NCBI GenBank assembly: GCA_963747535.1
Contig: CAVVFX010000011.1
Span: 248,001 to 312,000, forward strand
Length of the DNA: 64,000 nucleotides
Direction of reading: 5' to 3'
From: CAVVFX01 sp963747535
GTDB taxonomy: Bacteria > Acidobacteriota > Terriglobia > Bryobacterales > Bryobacteraceae
The stretch's first letter is position 1; every line of letters starts with the position of its first letter. The notes beneath the pieces were generated by a model. It searched no databases and was not told the DNA's origin. It saw nothing but the letters and a program-made list of their open reading frames with translations. The translations under genes and the position numbers were made by a program. Shown here one piece after another: positions 26,435 to 35,550 of this stretch.

Positions 26435-27196
26435 ATGGCGCCCAGCCGTAAACAACAAGTTATCGATCTGCTGAAGTCGCTTGAGACCAAAGATCCGGTT
26501 CCGCTCGCATACGTCAATCCCAACAAGTATATCCAGCACAACTTGCAGGTGGGATCCGGTCCGGCAGGTGTCGCCGCCCTCATCAAGACCATGCCGCCCG
26601 ATGCGTCCGTCAATACGATCCGCGTCTTTGAAGACGGGGACTATGTCTTCGCTCACACGCAGTACAACTTCTTCGGACCACGCATCGGATTTGACGTCTT
26701 CCGCTACGAAGATTCCCTGATCGTCGAGCATTGGGATAATTTGCAGGAGACCGCGACCGAACCCAGCCCCGGCGGGCACACGATGATCGATGGTCCCACG
26801 GAGGTGTCTGATCTCGACCAGACAGACGCCAACAAGGCGCTCATGCAGCGCTATATGGACGACCTTCTCGCAGGCCGTCGCGAGACCTTTCCCAGCTACT
26901 TCAACGGTACCGAGTACATTCAACACAATCCATGGGTCGCCGATACTATCCCTGGTCTGATTGCTGATCTACAGGCTCTCGCCGCGAAAGGTCAGGCCGT
27001 CGTTTACAAGCGTGTGCATATGGTCCTTTGCGAAGGTAATTTCGTGCTTGTCGTTGCGGAAGCTACGTTTGGTGGCGTACCGACTGCCATCTATGATCTA
27101 TTCCGCGTTGCAAACGGCAAGATCGCCGAGCACTGGGATACGCTCGAAGCGATTCCCCCTCGCGATCAATGGAAAAACAGCAACGGCAAGTTCTAG
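26435..27196 (+). CDS. Tandem SnoaL/NTF2-like protein
   Basis: 253-aa protein with two NTF2-like repeats. The first runs from SRKQQVIDLLKSLETKDP with KYIQHNLQVGSGPAG to FRYEDSLIVEHWDNLQE. The second starts at NKALMQRYMDDLLAGRRE with EYIQHNPWVADTIPG and ends FRVANGKIAEHWDTLEA. The repeated YIQHN and EHWD elements place equivalent pocket residues in both halves. ATG 26435 is preferred over GTG 26411 because CTGGAGG is four bases upstream. First gene of the TetR-controlled cluster. Confidence 0.8.
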   Translation: MAPSRKQQVIDLLKSLETKDPVPLAYVNPNKYIQHNLQVGSGPAGVAALIKTMPPDASVNTIRVFEDGDYVFAHTQYNFFGPRIGFDVFRYEDSLIVEHWDNLQETATEPSPGGHTMIDGPTEVSDLDQTDANKALMQRYMDDLLAGRRETFPSYFNGTEYIQHNPWVADTIPGLIADLQALAAKGQAVVYKRVHMVLCEGNFVLVVAEATFGGVPTAIYDLFRVANGKIAEHWDTLEAIPPRDQWKNSNGKF

Positions 27197-27211
27197 TGCG
27201 AGGCAGAACAT

Positions 27212-28159
27212 ATGCTTCAAGGCATGTTTGGAAAAAGATTGGCGGAGCATTTTTCCCTGCCGGAGTCTTCCTCGCTTGTGCTTGGTCCCAAGGCAAACTC
27301 TCAGGTTGCGTTGACACGTATGCGAATGCCGAACGGCTTTCCTGGACCCACTCCACACATTCCGCCGGAAAAGGCTTTTTCAATATCCGTGCATCTGCGC
27401 CGTCCCGACAGCATCAAGGGCTGGGGAACGTGGCTTGACGGACGCTTTCATCGTGTCACCGAATGGGATGCCGGCGGGATTCAGATATTCGATATGGAGT
27501 CGGAGCCGGTCGCACTGCGAACTTCAGGTTTCGACTCGGTTCACGTCTATATACCCCGGTCAGTCATCAATCGATTCAGCGACGAGAGCGAGCAAAAACG
27601 CATTCGCAACCTGCATTGCACCCCGGGAACCAAGGATGACGTGATTCTTCATTGGGCCCGGATGATGTTGCCGTTCTCTGATCGTCCGCTTCAGCTCCCA
27701 CGCCTGGTTATCGACGAGATGATCATGATGTTCTGCGCACATCTGAGCCGCACATACCAGGGCCGCAGCCAGCCGGAGGTTGTTATCGGGGGGTTGACGA
27801 TCTGGCAACAGGACCGGGCGATCGAGGTGCTGAACGAACATCTCGATGGTGACCTGGCGCTTGCCGATCTTGCAAAAGAGTGTGCGCTGTCGGCGGGCCG
27901 TTTCATGCGCGCATTCAAAAGGTCGTTTGGTGTTCCCGTCCGGCGCTACCTGCTCTTAAAGCGCGTTGAAGCCGCAAAGTCTCTATTGCTGCACTCGAAC
28001 GACTCTTTACTAACAGTCGCGTTGGAAGTCGGATTCACTGACCAGCCCGCTTTCAATCGAAGCTTCCGTGCGATTGTTGGAACTTCGCCAGGACAGTGGC
28101 GAAGAGCAAACGCGCCGATGCCGAAGGCGTTCAACCTCCCCGCGCCTGAAGAGAAGTAA
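27212..28159 (+). CDS. AraC family transcriptional regulator
   Basis: 315-aa regulator. The C-terminal 100 residues carry the double helix-turn-helix: LADLAKECALSAGRFMRAFK, SFGVPVRRYLLLKRVEAAKS and VALEVGFTDQPAFNRSFRAI. The N-terminal part (PRSVINRFSDESEQKRI, VDELIMMF-like) is an effector domain with no clear cupin signature. It follows the SnoaL gene by 15 bases and precedes the alcohol dehydrogenase, so it probably activates the oxidoreductase genes downstream in response to their substrate. Confidence 0.85.
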   Translation: MLQGMFGKRLAEHFSLPESSSLVLGPKANSQVALTRMRMPNGFPGPTPHIPPEKAFSISVHLRRPDSIKGWGTWLDGRFHRVTEWDAGGIQIFDMESEPVALRTSGFDSVHVYIPRSVINRFSDESEQKRIRNLHCTPGTKDDVILHWARMMLPFSDRPLQLPRLVIDEMIMMFCAHLSRTYQGRSQPEVVIGGLTIWQQDRAIEVLNEHLDGDLALADLAKECALSAGRFMRAFKRSFGVPVRRYLLLKRVEAAKSLLLHSNDSLLTVALEVGFTDQPAFNRSFRAIVGTSPGQWRRANAPMPKAFNLPAPEEK

Positions 28160-28370
28160 AGGTCGTCACTCGCGTTTCCCACCCACCAAAGCCCAGCAGA
28201 AACGCCAAAATGCGGCATTTTCAATCAAGACAAGGATTGAAACTTCCAAAATAATGGGGGTGTCGTAGTTGAGCCAGGATCGCGAGCAACGGCGAATTTT
28301 CAACCTGCCGCTTGCCCGCAATTCTTGTGAACGGCGACACATGAGTTCTTCCAGATCGATGGAGACGAAA

Positions 28371-29384
28371 ATGGGAAAAACATATAAGGCGGTCGAGATA
28401 ACCAAACCCGGGACTTTTCGCCTCGTCGAGAAGCCTGTCGTCGGGCCGGGCGAGGAGCAAGTTCGTATCCGGGTGGAGGCTTGCGGTGTATGTCACTCAG
28501 ACGCGGGCACCGTTGAGGGACAATTGCCCGGCATCGTGTATCCGCGTGTCCCGGGCCATGAAGCAATCGGCCGCATCGAGGAGGTGGGCCGGCGTGTTAC
28601 GACCTGGAAGGTCGGCCAGCGTGTAGGAGTCGGGTTCTTTGGTGGCGAAGACGGAACCTGCGAGACCTGCCGGCGCGGCGACACGGCATATTGCCAGAAC
28701 CCCATTATCACGGGCGTGACGAGTGACGGCGGCTATGCGGAAATGATGATCGCAGAGGCGCGCGCACTGGCCCTCATACCTGAAGAGCTCAAATCAGAAG
28801 ACGCGGCCCCTTTAGTTTGCGCCGGCATCACGACGTTCAATGCGCTCCGCAACGCCGGACGCGCAGGCGATACCGTCGCTATCCAGGGTATCGGCGGTCT
28901 GGGGCATCTCGGCGTGCAGTACGCCAAGAAGATGGGTTTTCGCACCGTGGCAATCGGCTTCGGTCCAGACAAAGAACATCTGGCGCCCAAACTGGGAGCT
29001 CACGTTTACATCGACGCCAAGGCCGAGGATGCGGGAGCAGCACTGCAGAAACTGGGAGGCGCCGACGTGATCCTGGCAACCGCACCCAGCGGCGCGGCAA
29101 TCGCCAGCCTGCTTCCCGGCCTCTCGGTTCGCGGAAAGCTCGTGGTCGTTGGCGTCTCAGGCGATCCGATTCCCGTCAACGGAGTTCCGCTCATCTTTGG
29201 TGGCCGCTCGGTCATTGGAAGCCTGACGGGAAGAGCGATCGAGACACAGGACACCCTTGATTTCAGCGTCCTCACCGACGTTCGCCCCATGATCGAAACG
29301 CTTCCCTTGGAAAACGCCGAAGAAGCGTATCGACGCATGATGTCCGGTGATGCGCGATTCCGCATGGTTCTCACAATGGCCTGA
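28371..29384 (+). CDS. Zinc-dependent alcohol dehydrogenase
   Basis: 337-aa MDR alcohol dehydrogenase. Catalytic zinc ligands are Cys41 in CGVCHSD and the His-Glu pair in PGHEAIG (63-64); the structural zinc loop GTCETCRRGDTAYC keeps three clustered Cys. The NAD site is IQGIGGLGHLGVQYAK. ATG 28371 is chosen because GGAG stands seven bases before it; ATGs at 28341 and 28359 would extend it by up to ten residues. The 210 bases upstream hold no other gene. Followed by an aldehyde dehydrogenase, so alcohol to acid oxidation is likely. Confidence 0.9.
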   Translation: MGKTYKAVEITKPGTFRLVEKPVVGPGEEQVRIRVEACGVCHSDAGTVEGQLPGIVYPRVPGHEAIGRIEEVGRRVTTWKVGQRVGVGFFGGEDGTCETCRRGDTAYCQNPIITGVTSDGGYAEMMIAEARALALIPEELKSEDAAPLVCAGITTFNALRNAGRAGDTVAIQGIGGLGHLGVQYAKKMGFRTVAIGFGPDKEHLAPKLGAHVYIDAKAEDAGAALQKLGGADVILATAPSGAAIASLLPGLSVRGKLVVVGVSGDPIPVNGVPLIFGGRSVIGSLTGRAIETQDTLDFSVLTDVRPMIETLPLENAEEAYRRMMSGDARFRMVLTMA

Positions 29385-29443
29385 AAATCACGACGAAGCT
29401 GAAAAGCGGCATCGACAAACCTATTGTGCGAAGGAGACGTTAG

Positions 29444-30826
29444 ATGAATCAGTTCCAGGAAATCTTCGACAAGCAGAAAGCATATTTCGATTCGGACGCG
29501 ACCAAGTCGTACGAGTGGCGCATCGATCAGCTGACACGCCTTGAGAACCTGTGCAATGAGAACGCCGAGGCGCTTGAGGCCGCGATGAGCAGCGACTTCA
29601 AGACCGCCAGCCAGGAAAAAGTCTTCGAGATTATGGCGCCCGTTGGAACCGCCGCCTTCGCGAAGCAAGAGCTTAAAGAGTGGATGAAGCCTGTAGATGT
29701 CGTCGTGCCGAAAGCCCTTCGGGAGAGCGGACATACTGCCAAGGTTTACCGGGAACCGTACGGCGTCACCCTGGTGATTGGTCCGTTCAATGGGCCATTG
29801 ACCCTGCTTTTCGACCCGGCGTGCCAGGTTATTGCGGCTGGCAATCCATGCATCCTCAAGCTCTCCGAGGGTTTGCCCGCCACCAGCAAGGTCTTGCTCG
29901 ATCTCATTCCTAAATATTTCGATCCCCGAGCCGTCACTGCCGTCACCGGCAGCAAGGACGAGGTGACGGAGCTTCTCAAGCTGCCCTTCGACTTCATCTT
30001 CTTCACCGGCAGCGTCAAGGTCGGCAAGATCGTCATGGAAGCGGCTGCAAAGAATCTGACTCCCGTCCTCCTCGAACTCGGCGGCCAGAACCCAGCCTTC
30101 GTGGACGCAACAGCCAATATCCCGGATGCAGCCAAGAAGATTGTCTGGGGTGCGACGGCCTGGGGCGGCCAATGGTGCACGTCGCCCGGATACGCCTACG
30201 TTCACGAATCAATCGCAGAGGAGTTTGTTGCAACGTGCAAGAAGGCGGTGGTCGAGCTCTATGGGACTGACCCCAAGAGCAGACCGGACGACTACTCCCG
30301 CATTGTCAGCCCAAAGGCCACCGAACGTTTGGCGGGCATGATCGATCAAAAACGCGTCGTCATAGGCGGGGCCTCCGACCCGGAGGCACGCTATCTCGAT
30401 CCCACGGTCATCTATCCGGTGACCTGGGACGATCCGATCATGGAGGACGAGATCTTTGGGCCGATTCTTCCCATCCTCACCTACAAGGACATGGATGCGG
30501 CCATTCGCGAGGTGAAGAAGCATCCGAAGCCTCTTTCCGGCTTCCTCTTCAGCCGAGATCAAAAGGCGATCGATCACTTCCTCGCGAGCCTGTCGTTCGG
30601 CGGGGGCGCGATCAATCAGGTAAACATTCACCTGTTTATCGAAACCATGCCCTTTGGCGGGGTCGGATATTCCGGTATCGGTCACTACTACGGCCAGTGC
30701 GGGTTTGACGCTCTCACGCACGCGAAATCGGTTCTGATTTCGCCTCCCGACGTGGCCATCGAGCACCTGTTCCCGCCGTATACGGAGGAGAAGGTCAAAG
30801 CGCTCAGCCAGTGGTTTGAATACTAG
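29444..30826 (+). CDS. Aldehyde dehydrogenase (class 3-like)
   Basis: 460-aa NAD(P)+-dependent aldehyde dehydrogenase. The catalytic Glu211 is in LLELGGQNP and Cys245 in GGQWCTSPGY (the usual sequence is GQxC, here with Trp before Cys). EDEIFGPILPILTY and NIHLFIETMPFGGVGYSGIG are further family motifs, and the length around 460 fits class 3 ALDHs. It lies 59 bases after the alcohol dehydrogenase with GAAGGAGACG before its ATG, and probably oxidises the aldehyde made by it. Confidence 0.9.
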   Translation: MNQFQEIFDKQKAYFDSDATKSYEWRIDQLTRLENLCNENAEALEAAMSSDFKTASQEKVFEIMAPVGTAAFAKQELKEWMKPVDVVVPKALRESGHTAKVYREPYGVTLVIGPFNGPLTLLFDPACQVIAAGNPCILKLSEGLPATSKVLLDLIPKYFDPRAVTAVTGSKDEVTELLKLPFDFIFFTGSVKVGKIVMEAAAKNLTPVLLELGGQNPAFVDATANIPDAAKKIVWGATAWGGQWCTSPGYAYVHESIAEEFVATCKKAVVELYGTDPKSRPDDYSRIVSPKATERLAGMIDQKRVVIGGASDPEARYLDPTVIYPVTWDDPIMEDEIFGPILPILTYKDMDAAIREVKKHPKPLSGFLFSRDQKAIDHFLASLSFGGGAINQVNIHLFIETMPFGGVGYSGIGHYYGQCGFDALTHAKSVLISPPDVAIEHLFPPYTEEKVKALSQWFEY

Positions 30827-30875
30827 GGAACAAGATCCCCAACAAAAGCGACCCCGAGGAGCACAGAGCACAGAG

Positions 30876-31070
30876 ATGAAAACGAATACGAATACGAAAG
30901 ACTACGTATCGACCGCCCAACAGTTCTTCACCGCCTACGATGGCGTGCATCTGTCCTACGACAGGATGACCAGCTTTCTGTCGCCATACGAAAACCCGGA
31001 TGCCCTGAAGGTCGCTCGGGAACTGGATTCGAAGGTGGAAAGACTGCTCAACAATGCCGCGGTCGAGTGA
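30876..31070 (+). CDS. Small hypothetical protein in the ADH-ALDH cluster
   Basis: 64-aa protein, ATG 30876 preceded by GAGGAGCACAGAG. It has KDYVSTAQQFFTAYDGVHLS and ends KVERLLNNAAVE; no membrane segment, no cysteine, no recognised family. Its spacing of 49 bases after the ALDH and 45 before the HD gene suggests it belongs to the same transcript. Confidence 0.5.
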   Translation: MKTNTNTKDYVSTAQQFFTAYDGVHLSYDRMTSFLSPYENPDALKVARELDSKVERLLNNAAVE

Positions 31071-31115
31071 ACTTCACGCTATATCCCAACGGTCTGAAGG
31101 CGAGAAAGGACGAAC

Positions 31116-31775
31116 ATGGAGTTCGCAGGGATCAAAGTACCCGACACAGCGCTGGTACGCGAGGCGATAGACTTGTCGCGGAGTTTGTTAGAGCCATTTC
31201 TTTTCAATCATGTGATGCGCTCCTGGTTGTTCGGCGTCGCCCTTGCAGAGAGCGCCTCGATAGCACCGGACGCTGAGCTCTTAGCTGTAGCAGCGATCCT
31301 GCACGATCTCGGTTTGACCGAGCGGTACAACGGGGAGAATCGCTTCGAGGTAGACGGCGCGAATGCGGCTCGCGAATTCCTGAAAGAACGCGGCATCTCG
31401 GCTCAGCAGACGCAGCTTGTGTGGGACGCTATTGCACTTCACACGACCCCAACACTCGCTCTCCATAAAGAGCCCGAAGTCGTGATGACTCATTCAGGAA
31501 TCGCGGTGGATGTCCTTGGCGCCGGTCTTGATCGCATCCCGCCGGAGAAACAGCAGGCGATCCTAACCGAATTTCCCCGGCTGGCATTCAAGGACGGATT
31601 CAAAGGATGCCTTTGCAACGTCGTTCGTCAGAAACCGATGACGGCGATTGACAACATTCTTCGGGATTTTGGCAAATTGGTTGCCGTCTGGCGAGAGGGC
31701 CGGCCGGATTTGTTCGCCTGCAAATGGCTTGATCATTCCGTCTGCGATTCGTCTTGGCATGAGACTCAAAAATAA
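31116..31775 (+). CDS. HD-domain protein
   Basis: 219-aa metal-dependent phosphohydrolase-like protein. HD ligands are visible: His in FNHVMRSWLFG near residue 32, the HD pair in VAAILHDLGLTERYN near residue 64, and further His in AIALHTTPTLALHKEP near 110. Similar proteins are annotated as cyanamide hydratase-like or HD hydrolases in catabolic clusters. It ends the TetR-controlled group. Substrate unknown. Confidence 0.8.
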   Translation: MEFAGIKVPDTALVREAIDLSRSLLEPFLFNHVMRSWLFGVALAESASIAPDAELLAVAAILHDLGLTERYNGENRFEVDGANAAREFLKERGISAQQTQLVWDAIALHTTPTLALHKEPEVVMTHSGIAVDVLGAGLDRIPPEKQQAILTEFPRLAFKDGFKGCLCNVVRQKPMTAIDNILRDFGKLVAVWREGRPDLFACKWLDHSVCDSSWHETQK

Positions 31776-31840
31776 ATCTTCGGTTGGGGGTTAAGAAAAC
31801 TCTGTCCTTCCGCTACACTCCTTTTTCAGAGTCGTGCCAG

Positions 31841-31993
31841 ATGACTGGCGCTCTGGAATTGCTCCTCGCGTTTATAGAGGACTGCAATCGGTTGGGAGGC
31901 GAACCTGTGGATTTGGATCGTATCAGCAGGTTGCTCCGGCCGATGCAAGAAAAAGTGCTTCGATTAGATTCCTTCGGAGAGGGGACAGCATGA
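31841..31993 (+). CDS. Short sigma-70 region-4-like protein
   Basis: 50-aa frame: MTGALELLLAFIEDCNRLGG, PVDLDRISRLL, MQEKVLRLDSF. The segment resembles the start of sigma-70 region 4 (LxPRxEKVLRLRFGLG), but three codons present in the copy near 34.7 kb are missing and the helix-turn-helix is cut off. Its TGA overlaps the ATG of the next gene (ATGA), which argues that it is or was translated with it. Confidence 0.4.
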   Translation: MTGALELLLAFIEDCNRLGGEPVDLDRISRLLRPMQEKVLRLDSFGEGTA

Positions 31994-32613
31994 AACAGGC
32001 GTCAAAATGGCAATTGCGGCGGGAGTTCTTGCAGGCGGCGCAACGAAGGGTGCCTGAAATTGGTCGTTATCTGCAACAGCATGGCATGGAGTGCGGCGAC
32101 CGCTGGGAGGTAATCGGCAAATGGCAGCAGCGCTTCCACTTGCCCGAAGAGTGGGCCGGACAATGCGCCTGGATCACGCTCGCCATGTGGGACCGCTGTG
32201 CAGATTTCCGGCAGTCTCTCACGTGGTTTGCTGCACCACCGAGTCGCGATGTGGCCGAAACCGGGATCCCGATATTCACGTTCCCCGCCATTGAACGGGA
32301 TTTTTCCGTGGATCTAGATTTTGCGATGTTCAAACAAAGTGTTCACTGCGTTTTGGAAGCAGCCCTCAATGAATTCGGAGATCGCATAGGCGCCGAGGAT
32401 CTGGAAAGCTATCGCCAGCCTAGAGATCTGGCCAGAGCATTCGAATGTTTGGCTTTAAGGCGCTGTCTGGGACTCCGCCCAAACGTGATAGCCAAGCGAC
32501 AGGAGTATGCCCGCGATTGGACTACCCTGTCGCGGAGCATGCAATCCGCAGCCAAACTTATCGGTCTCAACCTGCCGGGTCGTGGACGCCCTCCCCAAAA
32601 AAATGCAAATTGA
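31990..32613 (+). CDS. Hypothetical protein coupled to the sigma-like gene
   Basis: 207-aa protein, ATG 31990, with GGAGAGGGGAC upstream. Tryptophan-rich N-terminal half (KWQLRREFLQAAQRRVPEIG, WEVIGKWQQRFHLPEEW) and a C-terminal helix-rich half with FECLALRRCLGLRPNVIAK. It looks globular and cytoplasmic. No family recognised. The following 290 bases up to the ParB-methylase gene contain no supported feature. Confidence 0.55.
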   Translation: MKQASKWQLRREFLQAAQRRVPEIGRYLQQHGMECGDRWEVIGKWQQRFHLPEEWAGQCAWITLAMWDRCADFRQSLTWFAAPPSRDVAETGIPIFTFPAIERDFSVDLDFAMFKQSVHCVLEAALNEFGDRIGAEDLESYRQPRDLARAFECLALRRCLGLRPNVIAKRQEYARDWTTLSRSMQSAAKLIGLNLPGRGRPPQKNAN

Positions 32614-32903
32614 GTTTGCAATTTTCTTTTCGCGCTCTCCATGCCAAGAATAAAGTAGTCAGACGGACTACTGGCGTTGCCCGCAGGCCGGTCTGAGCGA
32701 AAAGAGAATACCAAGATGAACATCGAATTACGCAAGCCACCCCAAAGGAAATTTATGGAAAACGAGATCATGGGAAACGGGGGCATGTATGATACCCACT
32801 GAACTATCCAAGGAAATTCAAACAAACCCACCGTCAGTCGAACGGCGGTCCGTCGCTCACCTCGTCCCTTACACTCCAATCGGCCAGAATCGGGAGTTTT
32901 GCG

Positions 32904-33917
32904 ATGCCCAGTGAAATATCCATATGGCCAATCGACAAGTTGGTCTTTTACGCCCGCAATCCGCGCAAGAACGACGCGGCGGTGGATCGCATGTGCGGCA
33001 GTATTCGTGAATTCGGGTTCAAAATTCCGTGTCTGGCTTGCAGTGACGGCGAAGTGATTGACGGTCATCTGCGCCTCAAAGCGGCGCGCCAGCTGGGCAT
33101 TACCGACATCCCGGTGATCCTGTGCGACGAGTGGACCCCGGCGCAGGTTAAGGCCTTCCGGCTCCTGGTGAACCGGTCGGCTACCTGGGCGGAATGGGAC
33201 GAGGAGTTGCTGGCGATCGAGCTGGCAGACCTCCAGGCATCGGACTTCGATCTCGCCCTTACGGGGTTCGATACCAAGGAGATCGATGATCTCCTTTTGG
33301 ACGACCTTACGGAGGAAGATGCCGCTCCGCCGCTGCCCGCTCACCCGGTGACCCGCACCGGCGATTTGTGGCTTTGTGGTTCCCACAAGGTATTGTGTGG
33401 GGACGCAACCGACCCGGAAGTGGTGGCGCGGCTTCTGGGCGAAAGCAAGCCGTTTTTGATGATCACGGATCCGCCCTACGGTATTGCACTGGATTCCGAG
33501 TGGCGGGACCGGGCCGGGCTGAACGGTTGTGGACCCGCCGAACCCAGCTATTTGAAACACCGGACCAAAGGGCATCAGCAAACCAGTATCTCGGGCGATA
33601 CGCGCGCTGATTGGTCCGACGCATTCGCTCTGGTTCCCAGTCTCGGGCGAGAACTCGACGATCTGGCAGTCGCCCTCCCCGAAGTTCATCATGGGTGGAT
33701 CGGATGAGGAGAAATTCGATCATCCCACCCAGAAACCGGTCGAGTTGATGCGGCGGCCGATCCTGAACCATACCCAGCTCGGTGAAATGGTCTATGACCC
33801 GTCCTGGGCAGCGGCACCACGCTCGCCGCGGCGGAATTGACACAACGCGTCTGCTACGGACTGGAATTAGATCCGAAGTATGCCGACGTGGTGATTCAGC
33901 CGGGGGTTCGCTGGTAG
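32904..33917 (+). pseudogene. ParB-like nuclease domain fused to DNA methylase, with deletion and frameshift
   Basis: Residues 1-95 are a ParB/Srx-type domain (NPRKNDAAVDRMCGSIREFG, DGEVIDGHLRLKAARQLG). A methylase domain follows with MITDPPYGIALD. At about 33640 the sequence jumps, losing roughly 40 codons, and continues in another frame with STIWQSPSPKFIMGGSDEEK and FDHPTQKPVELMRRPI. Near 33801 a one-base loss hides the SAM motif: LGSGTTLAAAE is read only after a shift, and the frame ends at 33917. Intact relatives are phage or island orphan methyltransferases. Here catalysis is improbable. Confidence 0.75.
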
Positions 33918-33939
33918 CGGACTTCCCGGACCGAGTGGC

Positions 33940-34212
33940 CTTGTTCCTCGTCTTGCCTGCCCTCGGCGCAACGTCGGGCGCCTGTGCGCCAACCCTGGCT
34001 ACCGTCGAAGTGGTGTTCTGCATGGTTTCCGGGCTGCGCTGGAAATCAGGGGAGAGTCTATCTACGTCTCGGGACTCGATGGTTGCGCGTAGACGTAGCG
34101 TGAAAGTCTGGCGGCCGATTGAAACTCTTACAGCCCCGAGGTCCACGGGCGTGATCTTCGCGGGCGCGGGTTTCTTACGGGGATCGTGAAATTCGAGGAG
34201 CTTGGCGGGCAT
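33940..34212 (-). pseudogene. Hypothetical small protein running into the methylase remnant
   Basis: Starts MPAKLLEFHDPRKKPAPAK at 34212 and has a plausible body ITPVDLGAVRVSIGRQTFTL for about 75 residues. After that the frame is antisense to the methylase remnant, so the natural 3' end appears lost. No domain recognised. The gene is convergent with the methylase pseudogene. Confidence 0.35.
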
Positions 34213-34308
34213 GGTGGTTCATTGTGCGGGAAGCGGGCGCGGTTGTAAATACGGCACCGTCCCAGTGGATGGGCAAACGCTACTCAGGGTATTCCTGACC
34301 GCGTAGCA

Positions 34309-34536
34309 TCAGCAGGCGCAGAGGGTCGGGCGGCGAGCGCAGGCCAGCCAGGGAAACTGCGCGTCCAGGCGCAAACTAGCCTGGTGATCGGTTTCCGATG
34401 GTGGCGCGGGAAGTTGGACCAGCGGCGGTACGGGGGCCTGGGATTGGCGGAGGCGCTGGTTGCGGCCGTAGGCACGTCCGCCGCGTGCACCAAGTTGACG
34501 GCACTGCTCGATGGTTTTGTTGAAGAGGATCTGCAT
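34309..34536 (-). CDS. Small hypothetical protein
   Basis: 75-aa basic protein starting MQILFNKTIEQCRQLGARGG at 34536, with AAGGAG about ten bases upstream. The rest is proline- and arginine-rich. I have an impression of similar short proteins beside ParB-methylase genes in acidobacterial phage-like islands, but this is memory, not a search. Confidence 0.4.
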   Translation of the reverse strand: MQILFNKTIEQCRQLGARGGRAYGRNQRLRQSQAPVPPLVQLPAPPSETDHQASLRLDAQFPWLACARRPTLCAC

Positions 34537-34704
34537 GGTTGAAAAGCTCCTTTGCTTGACATGACCATTCATTGATCCGAAGGGACGGGAAAGCAAGGCA
34601 AATGAGGCCCAGTTTTGGCAGTTTATGCGACGTGTTTTCATGGACATGTGGAGTACCTACGGAAGTCTGGGGACGAGATTGGGCTAAACTGCCAAGGGAT
34701 ACCA

Positions 34705-34815
34705 GAAGGGAGGCGAACCTGTGGATATGGATCGTATCAGCGGGCTGCTGCGGGGGCTCCAGCCGCGGCAAGAAAAAGTGCTTCGACTATATTTCGGGCT
34801 GGGCTGTGAGCGTAA
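34705..34815 (+). pseudogene. Second sigma-70 region-4-like segment
   Basis: The DNA from 34711 repeats that at 31898: both read GGAGGCGAACCTGTGGAT, then TGGATCGTATCAGC, and both end AAGAAAAAGTGCTTCGA. Here translation gives PVDMDRISGLLRGLQPRQEK and VLRLYFGLGC, closer to a real region-4 start than the first copy. Downstream the frame is not convincing, so the gene appears truncated. Confidence 0.45.
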
Positions 34816-35193
34816 CCTTTCAAACACTTGCCCGTTAACCAAAAGGTCCTTGGCGCGAAATTCATTTGGGGAGGCAGATAGCTCCGACTTCGAACTCTCT
34901 CTGGCCTTCTGGTTAACAGCGGAACGGCGGCGACTTGCTGGAAATGGCCAATACTGCGGCAAAGCGGTGTTCTCAAAGCTTGCCGCGAGTATCCGCCGGC
35001 CGGAACCGGTCCACCTCTTCCCAGGCCGATCTGGCCTCTTCAGCGGGTGCGTCTCAGAGTCTCTGCTGAGGGTTGAACGTTTGGTTAACGCAGGCGCTCA
35101 TGCGTCGCGCCGGGTTGCGTGTCCCGGTCACGGAAACGTACGGCAACGGAACCATCCGTGACGGTGGTAAAACCTTAAGGATGCTCGGCTGGC
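34816..35193. other. No supported gene
   Basis: Frames are open on both strands for short stretches, but none has a credible start, ribosome-binding site and family resemblance. It is probably decayed sequence between the sigma-like remnant and the PEP-CTERM gene. Confidence 0.4.
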
Positions 35194-35550
35194 ATGTTAG
35201 CGTTTACAGACAGACGGACGGGGGCGCATCGCCGGCGGCGTTTGAGTCACCGGAAGGTACACGCGGCACCGCTGCTATCGACTGGAATTCCTTTTGGCGC
35301 TCCGATTCTGGTTGCGACGCAACCTCTTACTTTTACGAGTAACTTTCAACAGCTTAGCTTTGGCGATGGTTCCGCGGTACTGTTTACGGTGAACCCGAAT
35401 GCGACCGCACAACCAGGGTACCTGCTGTTTTATATGGGGTTAGCAGCGGCGTCGCCTGGACCCGCGGTAGACTGGTCCTGGGCGAACGGGCCTGATGCTA
35501 ATTTGCCGACGGCCTACACTTACAATTTCACGGTCAACACCTATTTCCTA
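35194..35550 (+). pseudogene. PEP-CTERM protein, 5' part, split by IS630
   Basis: The frame codes for a beta-rich extracytoplasmic stretch: LTFTSNFQQLSFGDGSAVLF, NPNATAQPGYLLFYMG, YTYNFTVNTYFL. It is interrupted at the TA target at 35549-35550. Joining across the element restores one frame that continues into the sorting signal at 36671-36864. The true start is unclear; the part before about 35280 does not look like a signal peptide, so the 5' end may also be damaged. Confidence 0.6.

Noticed and set aside
29006..30205. 399-codon minus-strand frame
   Set aside because: Antisense to the ADH and ALDH genes, whose catalytic residues are intact.
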